Below are positions 40,123 to 50,092 of a DNA stretch of 64,000 bases, in pieces. The notes beneath the pieces were generated by a model. It saw nothing but the letters and a program-made list of their open reading frames with translations, did not search any database and had not been told where the DNA came from. Each line of letters begins with the position of its first letter. Position 1 is the stretch's first letter. The DNA lies in the NCBI RefSeq assembly GCF_019457915.1, contig NZ_JAHZSS010000007.1:1-64000 (forward strand), written 5' to 3'. The translations under genes were made by a program, and so were the position numbers. This DNA is from Neiella holothuriorum (GTDB lineage Bacteria > Pseudomonadota > Gammaproteobacteria > Enterobacterales > Neiellaceae).

Positions 40123-40332
40123 TTAATCCTCAAGCGTAAAGCCAACCTTAATGGTGACTTGCCAATGCGCCACTTGCCCTTCATCAATATGGCCACGAAC
40201 TTCCTTCACTTCAAACCAGCGCATATTACGAATACTTTTGCTCGCGCGGGCAAGTGCATTATTAACGGCAGATTCGACGCCATCGGGCGATGATCCCACC
40301 AGCTCGGTAAGTTTATAAGTATGATCTGACAC
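40123..40332 (-). CDS. Dodecin family flavoprotein, GTG start
   Basis: Dodecins (about 70 aa) form hollow dodecamers that store flavins. [20 protein letters not shown] and the Trp of [14 protein letters not shown], which stacks on flavin, are conserved, and the chain ends in [20 protein letters not shown] at 40332 follows AGAGGTG by 5 bases and gives 69 aa. The more upstream ATG at 40356 adds eight non-conserved residues and is rejected. It lies 59 bases upstream of the ArsR gene on the same strand. Confidence 0.88.
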   Translation of the reverse strand: MSDHTYKLTELVGSSPDGVESAVNNALARASKSIRNMRWFEVKEVRGHIDEGQVAHWQVTIKVGFTLED

Positions 40333-40811
40333 GGCTTCACCTCTTCGCTTGGTCATTTGACGGCAATTGGCTCAATGGCCAACCTACCTAAGTTTTAGTC
40401 GTCATTGTTGAACCGAGCAAGGCTCGCATTTGCACCTTACGTGGCCATCAGTAACAAGTGCCGGGCTCCATAAGGCAACTCGGTGAATTACACACATCAC
40501 GTTGCTTTTTAGCTACAAAGCACCGATTTGTTACTGGGTTGCTATCAGCTCTTGGTAGAGATCCGCTTTAACAACAAACCCCAAATTAATTGGAACTAAA
40601 TCCACCGAGCCAAGCGCCTCAAACAATCGAAACGCGCAACTCACACAACGCTCACCACAACACACCACCAAACTAACAACACAAACACCTTTGAAACATT
40701 TTCAAAACAACCAAAACAAACCTTTAACATATTGTTTTTTAACGCTTTTTACGCTTGTGATCTTAGCAACAGTTTTCCCTCAACAATCTATTTAAAGTTC
40801 AATCACTCGAT

Positions 40812-40823
40812 GTAAGCGCTTTC
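40812..40823. promoter_or_regulatory. LacI-family-type operator upstream of receptor 3
   Basis: GTAAGCGCTTTC, reading TGTAAGCGCTTTCTTGG in gene orientation, is centred about 103 bases upstream of the receptor start. It matches the sites of receptors 1 and 2. The remainder of 40333-40920 is AT-rich and gene-free. Confidence 0.7.
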
Positions 40824-40920
40824 TTGGTGGTGTTTTAGTGAACAGACAGGCCACCGATTTATCCAGCGTTCACGTTCACCCGCTGGCATTGAGGATGTAT
40901 ACAATTAATGGAGTTGTTCG

Positions 40921-43860
40921 ATGAAGCACACTAAATTTAAACCCACAAAACTAGCCGCAAGTTTATCGTTACTGCTAGGTGCATCGGCTGCATTTGCCGC
41001 GCACTCAGCCGACACAGTTCTCCCTGCAGATGACACTGAAGTCATTCAAGTGACCGGCATTCGAAGTTCCCAGGCTAAAGCCATGGATACCAAACGCAGC
41101 TCTTCAGGCGTTGTGGATGCTATTTCCGCCGAAGACATTGGTAAGTTCCCTGACACCAACCTTGCAGAGTCACTACAACGTATTACCGGTGTTTCGATTA
41201 GCCGAGAAAATGGTGAAGGCAGCCAGGTAACCGTGCGCGGTTTTGGCCCTGACTATAACCTGGTTCTGTTTAACAATCGGGTCATGCCGACTGCCCAAGC
41301 GAGTGGTTCATCAACGCGCTCATTCGATTTTGCCAACATTGCATCCGAGAGCGTCAGTGGCATTGAAGTCTCTAAAACTGGCCGCGCAAACGTAGCATCT
41401 GGTGGCATTGGCTCGACCATCAATATCACCACGGCACGTCCATTCGATACCGATGAACTTGTCGCGTCGATCTCAGCAAAAGCCCACCACGACACGTCTG
41501 TTGACAGTAGCGTCGATGGCGCAGGCGATGATATTACACCGGAGCTATCGGCCATTTTCAGCGACACCTACCTCGACAAAACCTTTGGGTTAGGGCTGAC
41601 AGCGTCATACAAAGAGCGCAACACCACTATTAACGCGGCGACTATCGATGGCTGGCGTCAGTTCAATGAAGAAGATACCGAATTTCAACAACTCATGACC
41701 AATGTTGAAAATGGTACAGCTACATTGGTTGATGAAAACGAAAACCCGTATGGCAACTACTTCTACGCACGAAATGTTGGCTACAGTACAACCGACGTAG
41801 AACGTAAACGATTCAATGCTCAGCTCGTTGCTCAATGGGCGCCGAATGACAATATTGAAGTGACTACCGACTACACCTACTCCAAACTCGAAGACGAAAG
41901 TTACGTCGACAGCTGGGGATTATGGTTTTCCGGTTTAGGTAACATCACCAACGCGCATGTGAACGAAAACGGTACCTTTGATTACGCGACCGAGGTGGAT
42001 GGTGATTACTCCAGCACCATGACCACCAATGCAACGGAAAACATCAATAAATCCCTTGGCCTGAATATCAAATGGCAAGTTAATGACGACCTTGAACTTG
42101 AATTTGATGCCCATGATTCCAATGCAATTTCGCGCGGAACCGATGATGGTGCCAGCAGCACGTTCTTTATCTTGGGTGGCTTGAACGTTACCGACAAAAC
42201 TTATGATGCCACCAGTGGCGACATTCCAATCCTCTCCGCCACATTTACGGAAGAAAGTGACGATGGCATTCACCTTCAACCAGAGCACTATGCATCACTG
42301 TTTACCGGTGTAGTTGCTGGTCGCAACGATACCGATGTGACGCAAGCTCAGCTGAATGGTAGCTACTTTGTTGATATGCCAGATGTACTCGACAGCATCG
42401 ATTTTGGTATTGCCTACGTCAACATGGAAACAAGAGCACTTGGCAGCTACGCCCAATATAGTGCCGGTTGGTATTCAGAAACCGGGATCTGGGAAGATGA
42501 TTTAGAGTTAGTGCAACTCGACAACGGTTTCCTAGGCGATTTTTCCGGTGGCGGTAATGATATGGCCATCCCGTATTACTACACCTACGATCAAGCTGCG
42601 GCCATGGCGAAAGCTGAAGAACGCTATGGCGAGACCTATGCCGCCGGCGATTGGACCGATGATCACACCATTGAGGAAGAAACAAAGAGCATTTACGTTC
42701 AGTTCAACACTGAAACTGAAATCGCTGAGATGCCATTTAATGTCACCTTAGGCGCACGCTACGAGCAAACAGATGTAACCGCCAGTAGCCTGCAACAAGA
42801 AGCCGAAAGCGTCGTCTGGATGAGTGCGACGGAGTGGTATACAGAAACCGCCTCGGAGTTCACTTATAGTCACGAAACGCATGACTACTCAGAGTTCTTA
42901 CCGAACCTAGATTTACAGCTGGAAATCGTGGATGACTTGATTGCCCGCGTATCGCTTAGCAAAACCCTAACTCGGCCAACATTGAGTGATATGAAGGCCA
43001 CCACATCTCTAACTAGCCAACCCAAAGTTGGCTCGCGTACAGGTTCGGCGGGTAACCCGGCATTGAAACCATTTAGTGCCGACAATATCGATTTATCGCT
43101 TGAGTATTACTACGACGAAGCAAGTTATGTGTCTGTCGGGTGGTTTAATAAGGACGTGGAAAACTTCACCATGACCACCACCACCTATGAAACTTACGAT
43201 CACTTGCGCGACCCGTATTACAGTGCCGGCGCAGATGAAGCTCGTGCAGCCGCCGCTGCAGATGGGGTCACCGCCAGTGACGAATACATTTTCAATTATT
43301 TGGTGGATAACGGTTACGCCAATAGTGAAGGATTTATTGAGCAATCCGATGACGATCCAGTGATCACATGGGCGATCTCGACACCGAAAAACGTGGAAGA
43401 CCTTAATGTGCATGGGTGGGAAATTGCTTGGCAACACTGGTTATGGGATACCGGATTTGGTTTTGCAGCTAACGCAACCTTAGTGAGCGGCGACACTGAA
43501 TACGATGTTGAAAATACCGAAGAGCAATTTGCGCTACCCGGCTTAAGTGACTCAGCAAACTTTTCTGTGTTCTACGAGAAGTTTGGTTGGCAGGCTCGCC
43601 TAGCCTACAATTGGCGTGACGAGTTCTTGTCAGCCACAGGCCAAGCAGAAGCTGGCGGGCCAGCACCTCAATTCACCGAAGCCTATGGTCAGCTCGATAT
43701 GAGCCTGAGCTATGAGTTTGATGAAAACTTGTCGGTATTCTTTGAAGGAATCAACATTCTAGAAGAGGATATGCGCATCCACGGCCGCTACGATGAGCAG
43801 CTGATACGAGCCCAACAAAATGATGCTCGCTACGCCATTGGCGCCCGTTACGCCTTTTAA
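40921..43860 (+). CDS. TonB-dependent receptor, carbohydrate type, paralog 3
   Basis: A 979-aa receptor very close to the one at 411-3350: the signal peptide, VIQVTGIRSSQAKAMDTKRS, a plug with AEDIGKFPDTNLAESLQRIT, the long barrel and the terminal Phe are shared, and barrel stretches such as SYFVDMPDVLDSIDFG are nearly the same. It lies 37 kb away in opposite orientation. GGAG precedes the ATG. Its operator at 40812-40823 suggests control with its paralogs. The substrate is probably a glycan, inferred from family and operator. Confidence 0.93.
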   Translation: MKHTKFKPTKLAASLSLLLGASAAFAAHSADTVLPADDTEVIQVTGIRSSQAKAMDTKRSSSGVVDAISAEDIGKFPDTNLAESLQRITGVSISRENGEGSQVTVRGFGPDYNLVLFNNRVMPTAQASGSSTRSFDFANIASESVSGIEVSKTGRANVASGGIGSTINITTARPFDTDELVASISAKAHHDTSVDSSVDGAGDDITPELSAIFSDTYLDKTFGLGLTASYKERNTTINAATIDGWRQFNEEDTEFQQLMTNVENGTATLVDENENPYGNYFYARNVGYSTTDVERKRFNAQLVAQWAPNDNIEVTTDYTYSKLEDESYVDSWGLWFSGLGNITNAHVNENGTFDYATEVDGDYSSTMTTNATENINKSLGLNIKWQVNDDLELEFDAHDSNAISRGTDDGASSTFFILGGLNVTDKTYDATSGDIPILSATFTEESDDGIHLQPEHYASLFTGVVAGRNDTDVTQAQLNGSYFVDMPDVLDSIDFGIAYVNMETRALGSYAQYSAGWYSETGIWEDDLELVQLDNGFLGDFSGGGNDMAIPYYYTYDQAAAMAKAEERYGETYAAGDWTDDHTIEEETKSIYVQFNTETEIAEMPFNVTLGARYEQTDVTASSLQQEAESVVWMSATEWYTETASEFTYSHETHDYSEFLPNLDLQLEIVDDLIARVSLSKTLTRPTLSDMKATTSLTSQPKVGSRTGSAGNPALKPFSADNIDLSLEYYYDEASYVSVGWFNKDVENFTMTTTTYETYDHLRDPYYSAGADEARAAAAADGVTASDEYIFNYLVDNGYANSEGFIEQSDDDPVITWAISTPKNVEDLNVHGWEIAWQHWLWDTGFGFAANATLVSGDTEYDVENTEEQFALPGLSDSANFSVFYEKFGWQARLAYNWRDEFLSATGQAEAGGPAPQFTEAYGQLDMSLSYEFDENLSVFFEGINILEEDMRIHGRYDEQLIRAQQNDARYAIGARYAF

Positions 43861-43885
43861 GCAAGTTTAATCGGTGATGACACCC

Positions 43886-43923
43886 AACAGGCCCGGCTAT
43901 TTTACTGGGCCTGTTTCTTTTTC
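43886..43923 (+). terminator. Terminator of receptor 3, overlapping the convergent antiporter end
   Basis: AACAGGCCC (43886-43894) pairs with GGGCCTGTT (43907-43915), followed by a T-rich tail. The hairpin spans the stop codon of the convergent antiporter gene (43897-43899), so it may serve both strands. Confidence 0.75.
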
Positions 43924-45705
43924 CGGGCTGATAAGACTGATGATCACACTATCAGGCTTCAGTTTTATCTCACTATCTTGGGCAAAAAACTGACATATAC
44001 CACTATCGCTGACCGCACATAACTTAAGCGCCCTGTCGCCGTATTGTTCAAGGTAATCATCTTCAGAAAACTCATCTGATAACCGAGTCGCTTTGATCAC
44101 TGATCCGCGACTAACGAGTCCGGCTAACTGGCCATAACTAAGTCCCTGCTGAAACAGGCCTAAGGTTCTAGCGTAACTGTCAGAGACTTGGTGGCTGGGC
44201 CGACTTTCTTGCTCAACACTACTTAGGCCTCTGACTCTCCCCTGTCCCAGCACATACTCAAAATGATAAGTGACCAGCGGGTTCAGTTGCCTATATGGCG
44301 ATAAGACCAACACTTCACCAAATAGAGCCATATCTAAATTACGCTCAGCATGTTCAGACATAGGATTGCCGTAGTAAGTGGGAATATTGTCCATGCGTGC
44401 TCGCCGAATGCCATCCCAGTTGGTGTCGGCAATTTGCGCAGGGATATCGTTGGCAATTAATTCACCTGCCAGCATGCGAGAAAAGGTACTACCGCCAAAG
44501 ATTAAAACGCCTCGCGGCTTTGGCGCTCTCACACCAAGCCAGCTTGCAACATGGACAGAGGTAAGGCTTTGAAAAACCACCGTGGCAATGATCACCAAAA
44601 ACACCATCGGGACGAGTAAGTGCGCTTCGGCATAACCTAATTTTTCAAGCTTTAACGCAAATAATGCAGAAACGGCAGCTGCAACAATTCCCCGGGGCGC
44701 AATCCAGCTAAGCAGCACTTTTTCGCGCCAATTTAAATCGGTACCAATAGCTGACAGCCAAATCGATAGTGGCCGCGCGATCAACATGATACCGCCGACG
44801 ACAAACACGGCGCCGACGCCAAGTTGCTGGATTGACCCAAGCTCTAACCGAGCCGCCAACAAAATAAATAGAGCCGAAATAAGCAGAACGCTTAACGTCT
44901 CTTTGAACTCAAGGATATCTTCTACGTCAACACCTCTCATGTTGGCCAGTAACATCCCCATAACGGTCACTGTCAGCAGGCCAGACTCATGAGCAATTTC
45001 GTTGGATGCAGCAAACGCACCCAACATAATGGTAAGTACAGCGGTATTTTTTAAATAGTGTGGCACCCAGCGATTGCGCAACATAATGCCGAGTAGATAT
45101 CCCACAACCAAACCAATGCCAAAACCAGCAGCCAAAGTCAGGCCAAACGCGGCTAAGGTATGCATCACTGCATTTTGAGTGGAGATCAGGTACTCGTAAA
45201 CCAAAACGGCAGCTAGAGCGCCGATGGGGTCGATGATGATACCTTCCCACCGAAGAATGTTCGAAAGCTTGCTAGAGGGGCGTACAGAGCGCAGCATTGG
45301 GACTATCACGGTCGGCCCAGTAACCGTCACAATGGCGCCAAACAAAAAAGCCATGGGCCAACTCATGCCTAAAGCAAAGTGAGCAATTGGAGACGATACC
45401 GCCCATGTCACCAACGCGCCCAACGAGCACATGTTACGCACCATAGCGCCATGGCCTGCCAAATCATTTAAGCGCAGCGTTAACGAGCCTTCAAACAAGA
45501 TAATCGCCACCGACAGCGACACGATAGGGAAAAGTAATTCGCCAAATAATGCATCGGGATTAAGCACGCCAAACGCGGGCCCTAAAAGCAAGCCAGCAAT
45601 CAACAAGGGCAGAATGGCTGGGATATGGATTCGGTATGCAATGTATTGGCAAGCAATGGACAACAAGCCCACACCAACGAGCATTAAAGACGGGTCAAAC
45701 ACCAT
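43897..45705 (-). CDS. CPA1-type cation:proton antiporter with RCK domain
   Basis: This 602-aa inner-membrane transporter exchanges Na+ or K+ for H+. About 12 membrane segments (residues 5-390) carry CPA1 features such as LFEGSLTLRL and the GAIVTVTGPTVIVPML core. A cytosolic Rossmann/RCK-like region follows (GVLIFGGSTFSR near 410) and then a TrkA-C-like tail, which usually bind regulatory ligands. Ion specificity cannot be read off. It is monocistronic. Confidence 0.88.
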   Translation of the reverse strand: MVFDPSLMLVGVGLLSIACQYIAYRIHIPAILPLLIAGLLLGPAFGVLNPDALFGELLFPIVSLSVAIILFEGSLTLRLNDLAGHGAMVRNMCSLGALVTWAVSSPIAHFALGMSWPMAFLFGAIVTVTGPTVIVPMLRSVRPSSKLSNILRWEGIIIDPIGALAAVLVYEYLISTQNAVMHTLAAFGLTLAAGFGIGLVVGYLLGIMLRNRWVPHYLKNTAVLTIMLGAFAASNEIAHESGLLTVTVMGMLLANMRGVDVEDILEFKETLSVLLISALFILLAARLELGSIQQLGVGAVFVVGGIMLIARPLSIWLSAIGTDLNWREKVLLSWIAPRGIVAAAVSALFALKLEKLGYAEAHLLVPMVFLVIIATVVFQSLTSVHVASWLGVRAPKPRGVLIFGGSTFSRMLAGELIANDIPAQIADTNWDGIRRARMDNIPTYYGNPMSEHAERNLDMALFGEVLVLSPYRQLNPLVTYHFEYVLGQGRVRGLSSVEQESRPSHQVSDSYARTLGLFQQGLSYGQLAGLVSRGSVIKATRLSDEFSEDDYLEQYGDRALKLCAVSDSGICQFFAQDSEIKLKPDSVIISLISPEKETGPVK

Positions 45706-45819
45706 GGGTAAGACGACTCAAAAACAGTAGTAGTCTTCTCAGTCTATGTCATTTTTACAAACCTGCTGCGTTAGTTAGCTGGTTTAGAAATGTACGCTAA
45801 ACCGTTAAGTTACAGACAA

Positions 45820-45851
45820 AAAAAAGCCCTGCAAAGCAGGGCTTTTTTATT
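45820..45851 (-). terminator. Terminator of the TonB operon
   Basis: AAAAAGCCCTGC (45821-45832) and GCAGGGCTTTTT (45836-45847) form a strong stem around AAA, with T runs on both strands. It ends the operon 20 bases after the TPR stop codon. Confidence 0.9.
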
Positions 45852-45865
45852 CGCTAAGTTAGCAA

Positions 45866-47164
45866 TTACAGCTTAACGCCTTGTTGCTGAGCTTTACTCT
45901 TAATGTAGCTAGCCCAACCTTTGGCAGTTTTTGCCGTAGAGCGATCTTTGGTCGCACGAACAGCATAAGCATGAGCTTGTTTGAGGTTTTTCTTATTCAG
46001 ATATGCCTCAGCAATCATCATGTTGACAGAGCCAGTTTTCTCCACGCCACTCTTAATAGCGTTTTGACCGGCTTTAATCGCCAGATTGTACTCTTCCATC
46101 ATCAGATACATGCTAGCTTGCTTACGGTAAGATTCGCCATCACCGCTCAACTTCGCCGCTTCACCATAGTATTTAGCGGCTTTGTCGTAGTTTTTAGAAC
46201 CACGGTAAGCATTCGCTACCTGGGAAAGCATCTTGTCATCACGTTTTACATCGCCTTTGTCCATGTGCTTTTCAAGCACAACAGCAGCTTTGTAAGGGAT
46301 ACCTTGGTTGTAGAACAACTGAGATAACGCTTTGTAATGGTTTTGCTTGGTGAACAAACCTTTCTTGTACGCCAAGTCCATCGTTGCCAGAGCTTTCTCG
46401 TAGTCATCAATAAGCATGTAGAATTGGCCGAGCTGAGCCCACCATTTCTGATCTTCTGGGAACAAGCTAACAAGTTGCTCAAGAACCTTTACAGAGTTCT
46501 TGTATTGCTTGCGCTCGTAGTAAGAAGTTAGCTTTAAGATGTACAAGTTTTTATCTGGCTTAGGCGAAATCGCAATACCACGGTCAGCCAACGGAATCAT
46601 TTCAGCATAGTTACCCGTTTCGTATTGAGCTTGCGCCATACGAAGGTAAATATCTTTATGTTCCGTACCGGTGTAGTCCATCCAAGACTGGTAGCTAGCG
46701 ATAGCGTCTTTGTACATGCGCTCTTGCATCTGCAAGTCACCCAACAACTTAAGACCGTCCGCTTGTTCCCGAGGGTTCAAGATGGCTGGTGCTACAGCGC
46801 CTTTGATGTACTGAATAGCTTCTTTCGCTTTACCGTCTTCGCCGGCCATCAGGCTACCAATGAAGCGATCAACATAGGCTTTGTCGAAATCAGTTTTAGC
46901 ATTGATATCTTTCAAAACCGCTAATGCTTCTTTGACCTGATCAGCAGAGTAGAGGTCGTAAGCTTCAAAAACCTTTTTACCGACTTTTGGCGAAGCAACT
47001 TTGGTCTTGTGACCTTTGTACTTCGTCTGCAGCGCTTTGGTTAATGAATCTACTTCTTCCGTCTGTTTCTTGGCAGCGTGTGCTGGAGCAGCCGTGAATA
47101 ACTGAGAAGACAGCGCGACAACGGCGCATAGTACACCCGTCAACACAATGTTCTTACGTTTCAT
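45866..47164 (-). CDS. Periplasmic TPR protein of the TonB2-type operon
   Basis: This 432-aa protein has a signal peptide (1-30, ending PAHA) and is otherwise built of tetratricopeptide-like helical repeats, for example KDAIASYQSWMDYTGTEHKD and AAKYYGEAAKLSGDGESYRK. TPR proteins close several TonB2-type operons in Vibrio and Shewanella and are thought to aid the TonB complex, though the mechanism is not settled. AAGGAG precedes the ATG, 12 bases after tonB. Confidence 0.85.
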   Translation of the reverse strand: MKRKNIVLTGVLCAVVALSSQLFTAAPAHAAKKQTEEVDSLTKALQTKYKGHKTKVASPKVGKKVFEAYDLYSADQVKEALAVLKDINAKTDFDKAYVDRFIGSLMAGEDGKAKEAIQYIKGAVAPAILNPREQADGLKLLGDLQMQERMYKDAIASYQSWMDYTGTEHKDIYLRMAQAQYETGNYAEMIPLADRGIAISPKPDKNLYILKLTSYYERKQYKNSVKVLEQLVSLFPEDQKWWAQLGQFYMLIDDYEKALATMDLAYKKGLFTKQNHYKALSQLFYNQGIPYKAAVVLEKHMDKGDVKRDDKMLSQVANAYRGSKNYDKAAKYYGEAAKLSGDGESYRKQASMYLMMEEYNLAIKAGQNAIKSGVEKTGSVNMMIAEAYLNKKNLKQAHAYAVRATKDRSTAKTAKGWASYIKSKAQQQGVKL

Positions 47165-47176
47165 TGTTTTGTCTCC

Positions 47177-47782
47177 TTAGTTACCCAGTTTGAACTCTAG
47201 AACAACCTGTTGGTTGAACTGCTTCATGGCTTTACCATCTTCAACTTTAGGCTTGTACTTCCACTTACGCAGAGCACGTTTAGCTTCTTTGTCGAATACA
47301 CGCTTAGGATCAGCATCTACAACGGTTACGTCTTCAACACCACCTAATTCGTTGATGGTGAAGCTCATTTTAACCCAGCCTTCTTTACCATCACGAGCAG
47401 CCTTGATCGGATATTTTGGCTCAATCCGAACGATTGGCTGAGCATCACCGTCACGGCTCAATGCCGTTGGAGCGGTGAAGCCACCTGAACCAGAGCTTTG
47501 AATTCGTGGCGCGTCCAAACTAATGGATGGCGCTGAATTGTCCACTGGATCTGGCTCTACCGGAGGCGTCTTAGGCGGCGTCTTCGGTGGCGGTGGTGGT
47601 GGCGGCGGCCGTTTCCGAGTCATCGGTTTGGCTTGTTTCTCCGCAACCAAAATATCGATTACAACTGGCCCACTACCCTTTTCAGGGGGACGAGCACTGT
47701 TAGCAATCAGCTCAGCCATGAATACAAACAAGCCAAAGGTAACCGCGATGCCCACCAACATTGATACGAGCAATCGCAACAT
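47177..47782 (-). CDS. tonB: Energy transducer TonB (TonB2 type)
   Basis: This 201-aa protein has one N-terminal membrane segment, a Pro-rich periplasmic linker (RKRPPPPPPPPKTPPKTPP near residues 55-75), and a C-terminal TonB domain with YPIKAARDGKEGWVKMSFTI. It carries proton-motive energy from ExbB/ExbD to outer-membrane receptors such as those in this window. The ATG at 47782 comes one base after the exbD stop, with GGAGG inside the exbD end. The short length fits TonB2 rather than TonB1. Confidence 0.93.
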   Translation of the reverse strand: MLRLLVSMLVGIAVTFGLFVFMAELIANSARPPEKGSGPVVIDILVAEKQAKPMTRKRPPPPPPPPKTPPKTPPVEPDPVDNSAPSISLDAPRIQSSGSGGFTAPTALSRDGDAQPIVRIEPKYPIKAARDGKEGWVKMSFTINELGGVEDVTVVDADPKRVFDKEAKRALRKWKYKPKVEDGKAMKQFNQQVVLEFKLGN

Positions 47783-47783
47783 A

Positions 47784-48188
47784 TTAACCTCCAGCTGCAG
47801 CAGCAATAGAGATTTTATCGATACCGGCTTCTTTGATCTGGTCCATGACCTTCACAACAATGCCATGCTTGGCTTCTTTATCAGCCTGGACAACAACTGT
47901 GTCGGTTGGCTGCTCAGCTAGCATGCGCTCGATATTAGCGGTTACACGTTCAACATCGATCATACGACGGTCCATATGGACTTCACCGTTTTCTTTGATC
48001 GCGATGAAAATGTTAGCGCTAGGCTCTTTACTGGTGTTATTAGCCTTAGGCTTGTTCACCTGAATACCTGCCTCTTTCACGAAAGAGGTGGTAACAATGA
48101 AGAAGATCAACATGATGAATACGATGTCGAGCATCGGCGTCATATCAATTGTTGCTTCTTCGTCTTCACGTCTTGTTTTACGTGCCAT
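47784..48188 (-). CDS. exbD: Biopolymer transporter ExbD
   Basis: This 134-aa protein has a cytosolic N-terminus (RKTRREDEE) and one membrane helix with the conserved Asp of IDMTPMLDIVFIMLIFFIVTT, which carries protons. The periplasmic domain ends in VKVMDQIKEAGIDKIS. The ATG at 48188 with AGAGAGA upstream is chosen over a TTG two codons before it. Confidence 0.95.
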   Translation of the reverse strand: MARKTRREDEEATIDMTPMLDIVFIMLIFFIVTTSFVKEAGIQVNKPKANNTSKEPSANIFIAIKENGEVHMDRRMIDVERVTANIERMLAEQPTDTVVVQADKEAKHGIVVKVMDQIKEAGIDKISIAAAAGG

Positions 48189-48200
48189 TTTCAATCTCTC

Positions 48201-48725
48201 TTAGTGATGTGGCAGGCTGTCAACCAATTTGGCCTTCGCCAGTTTCACTTTTGCTTCGAGGCGTGAGCTAAAGAACACACCAGACAAAGCAGCTACCATT
48301 CCCGCCATAGTCGGAATTGTGGCCATGGAGATACCTGAGGCCATCAGACGAGGGTTACCGGTGCCTTGTGTAGCCATGGTTGAGAAAACCTCAATCATGC
48401 CGGTCACCGTACCAAGTAGTCCAATTAATGGACACATGGCAACTAACGTTCTGATAACAATCATACGAGCAGAGATACGTCCAGTAGCATCCGCAATCCA
48501 ATAATCTCGGATTCGGTGTGCGGTCCAGGAGGTGGTATCAACTCGTTCATCCCAGCGAGCAATAATATCTTTATGCTCTTTTGGGAAGACCCAGGTTAAA
48601 AACCAGTAGCGCTCGATCATTAAAATCCACATGAGGCCGAGCGCGAATGCAACAACGTATAGTACGTCACCGCCGGTCGCCACAAAATCCCTGACGGTTT
48701 CCCAAAGGCCCATCAGGAATAACAT
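48201..48725 (-). CDS. exbB: MotA/TolQ/ExbB proton channel protein (ExbB2)
   Basis: This 174-aa inner-membrane protein has three membrane helices. The conserved ExbB core is CPLIGLLGTVTGMIEVFSTM and SMATIPTMAGMVAALSG. It forms the pentameric proton channel with ExbD. Its start overlaps the stop of the larger upstream homolog (TAATG), indicating coupling. Confidence 0.95.
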   Translation of the reverse strand: MLFLMGLWETVRDFVATGGDVLYVVAFALGLMWILMIERYWFLTWVFPKEHKDIIARWDERVDTTSWTAHRIRDYWIADATGRISARMIVIRTLVAMCPLIGLLGTVTGMIEVFSTMATQGTGNPRLMASGISMATIPTMAGMVAALSGVFFSSRLEAKVKLAKAKLVDSLPHH

Positions 48726-50092
48726 TAGGCTTTCTCCTGCTCAGCGTGCTGAGCAACAATACCTACGCTTTGCTCGTCAATAATTGACAGGATAGCTTTA
48801 GCTCGGCCAGCAGCAAGACTGTGGGCAAGAATCAGAGGCAGAGCCGCGATCAAACCTTCAGCAGTTGTAACCAGTGCCATTGAGATTGAGCCAGCCATGA
48901 TCTTCGGATCACCAGTACCGAACAGAGTAATCGATTGGAAGGTACCGATCATACCAACAACCGTACCCAACAGACCTAATAGCGGGGCAATTGCAGCGAA
49001 GATCTTAATCAATGAAATGCCGCGTTCAATTTTTGGCAACTCACGAAGAACAGCTTCGTCTAACTTAAGCTCAAGTGTTTCAAGGTCAACGTTTTTGTTT
49101 TGCTGACCAACCATCATGATACGACCCAATGGATTGTTAGAGCTTGGGTTAGCAAGGTTCTTCTGCTGTGCACGGATTTTACCGCCAACCAGAGTCAGAA
49201 CAATAATACGCTCAAGTGCGATCAACAAGCCGATTGCTAGTACACAAGTAATGATGTAACCAACAACACCACCTTGGTGGTAACGCTCAACCAAAGTCGC
49301 TTTCTGCATCAACAGACCCAAGATTTGACCACGTGATGGGTCAATGAATACTGGCGCGATACCAGATTCAACATCCATGAAGTCTTGGATAGCAGCAACC
49401 ATGTGGCTACCAGGCTGACGGCCTAAAGGCTGAACTTCACCTTTAGCTGCGTCGAAACGCATGTAACCTTCTTCACCAACAATGCCGAATGAACCGATAC
49501 GAATCAGTTCTGCATTAACAACGTCACCGTTTAGCATGGTTACGTCTTTGTTAAAGCGAACGACTTTACCTGATTCAGTCATTTCAGTTTGCAGAGCAAA
49601 CCATAGCTCTTCTAGCTCTTCCAATTTTGGAAGTGCTTTCGCTTCTGCTAGCTCTTCGAGCAATGCAGTACGATCTGGGTATTGAGCACTAACTACAGAA
49701 GTAGAGATACGACCAACAGCTTCACCAGCAGAGGCACGTACAACACCGAACATTTCACCTAGGTTACCCTTGGCATTTTCTAGTTCAGTTTCTTTTTCTG
49801 CAATCAGGTCTTGATTGTCAGCAAATGATTGCTTCAATTCTTCGCCGCGTTGCACAGAAGCTGCTAAGTCAGCTTTTGCTTTAGCAACACGAGATTTCAT
49901 GCTAGAGCGATCTGCTAAGAACTCAGCTTCACGTTTTTTGTTCAGCTTAGCTTCAGAGATGCGCTCGCTTTTAACTTGCTGCAACAATTGATCTAACGTT
50001 GCAGAAGCATCAGCAGCAGACGCTGGCAGCACTGCAGAAGCAGAAACAGCTACGGCTGCAGCGAACAGGATAGATTTAGTTAGTTGCTTCAT
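48725..50092 (-). CDS. TtpC-like large MotA/TolQ/ExbB protein with periplasmic extension
   Basis: This 455-aa protein has a signal-like N-terminus (ending LPASAA), a long charged coiled-coil (about 30-115), and a C-terminal ExbB-type channel region with AAIAPLLGLLGTVVGMIGTF near residue 370. It matches TtpC, which Vibrio TonB2 systems need in addition to ExbB2. It overlaps the DUF3450 gene by 4 bases (ATGA) and exbB by 1 base. Confidence 0.9.
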   Translation of the reverse strand: MKQLTKSILFAAAVAVSASAVLPASAADASATLDQLLQQVKSERISEAKLNKKREAEFLADRSSMKSRVAKAKADLAASVQRGEELKQSFADNQDLIAEKETELENAKGNLGEMFGVVRASAGEAVGRISTSVVSAQYPDRTALLEELAEAKALPKLEELEELWFALQTEMTESGKVVRFNKDVTMLNGDVVNAELIRIGSFGIVGEEGYMRFDAAKGEVQPLGRQPGSHMVAAIQDFMDVESGIAPVFIDPSRGQILGLLMQKATLVERYHQGGVVGYIITCVLAIGLLIALERIIVLTLVGGKIRAQQKNLANPSSNNPLGRIMMVGQQNKNVDLETLELKLDEAVLRELPKIERGISLIKIFAAIAPLLGLLGTVVGMIGTFQSITLFGTGDPKIMAGSISMALVTTAEGLIAALPLILAHSLAAGRAKAILSIIDEQSVGIVAQHAEQEKA

